DNA of 5,526 nt, taken from Leptolyngbya sp. SIO4C1. GTDB taxonomy: Bacteria > Cyanobacteriota > Cyanobacteriia > Phormidesmidales > Phormidesmidaceae. Under the pieces are notes generated by a model. That model searched no databases, was not told where the DNA came from, and worked only from the letters and a program-made list of their open reading frames with translations. The position numbers were made by a program, and so were the translations under genes. Position 1 is the stretch's first letter. The number at the start of each line of letters is the position of its first letter. Of this stretch, positions 5,396 to 5,526 are shown piece after piece. Location of the stretch: positions 1-5,526 of the forward strand of contig JAAHIA010000338.1 in the NCBI GenBank assembly GCA_010671975.1, in the 5' to 3' direction.

Positions 5396-5526
5396 ACTCG
5401 ACGACCCAAGACTTTCATCCGCGCTGGGCTCCTAACTTCATTGAGACCGTATTGGACAGCATTAGCAGCCTAGTTGTCGTTTTGAATGCTGAGGGTCAAA
5501 TTCTTGCTTACAAAGATCGGTGGTAG
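5389..5526 (+). CDS. Short ORF resembling the start of a PAS domain (truncated or frameshifted sensor)
   Basis: The ATG at 5389 overlaps the regulator stop in ATGCTAA (5389-5395), an arrangement typical of translationally coupled operon genes; no Shine-Dalgarno sequence precedes it. The 45 residues include NFIETVLDSISSLVVVLNAE followed by GQIL, which resembles the first helix and strands of PAS sensor modules that open many cyanobacterial histidine kinases and cyclases. After that it reads AYKDRW and stops at TAG on the last bases of the window. A PAS domain is about 100 residues, so this is either a short peptide or the 5' fragment of a sensor gene broken by a nonsense or frameshift change. 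The coupling suggests that an intact version would be the partner of the regulator. What lies downstream is not visible. Confidence 0.55.
   Translation: MLNSTTQDFHPRWAPNFIETVLDSISSLVVVLNAEGQILAYKDRW

Overview
The window looks like chromosomal DNA of a cyanobacterium. Four copies of the octamer GCGATCGC (HIP1) lie in 5.5 kb (196, 1145, 2585 and 3259), and the protein families are typical of larger-genome cyanobacteria: FGE-sulfatase/C-type-lectin proteins, RAYT transposases and many-domain response regulators. Genus cannot be fixed from this sequence.

Left part (1-2490). Two related genes on the + strand encode proteins with the formylglycine-generating-enzyme (FGE) fold. The first (147-737) is a 5'-truncated copy and the second (1529-2470) is full length. 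Both end in a segment that looks like the variable region of a diversity-generating retroelement (DGR). Differences between the copies pile up at codon positions 1 and 2 of particular codons, and a 39-base block just before the stop codons is identical. No reverse transcriptase, Avd gene or template repeat is visible, so these look like remote targets of a DGR encoded elsewhere. Between them, on the - strand, is a REP-associated tyrosine transposase (811-1347) with a pair of REP-like hairpins on each side.

Middle (2471-3061). This part is mostly non-coding. It holds one probable small hypothetical gene on the - strand (2626-2835) and the leader of the next gene. The leader ends in a hairpin that presents the Shine-Dalgarno sequence directly against the GTG start.

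Right part (3062-5526). A single large gene encodes a 777-residue signalling protein with the order REC - OmpR-type winged helix - HPt - REC - REC - GGDEF. The first receiver has lost its phospho-acceptor Asp (Glu instead), its Lys (Arg instead) and one acidic-pocket residue. The second and third receivers, the HPt His and the GGEEF cyclase site look intact. The protein therefore appears to combine phosphorelay input, DNA binding and cyclic-di-GMP synthesis. Its stop codon overlaps the start of a short ORF (5389-5526) that resembles the beginning of a PAS domain but ends after 45 codons at the window edge.

The most unusual content is the pair of apparent DGR variable regions without a local retroelement, and the many-domain regulator with a degenerate first receiver.
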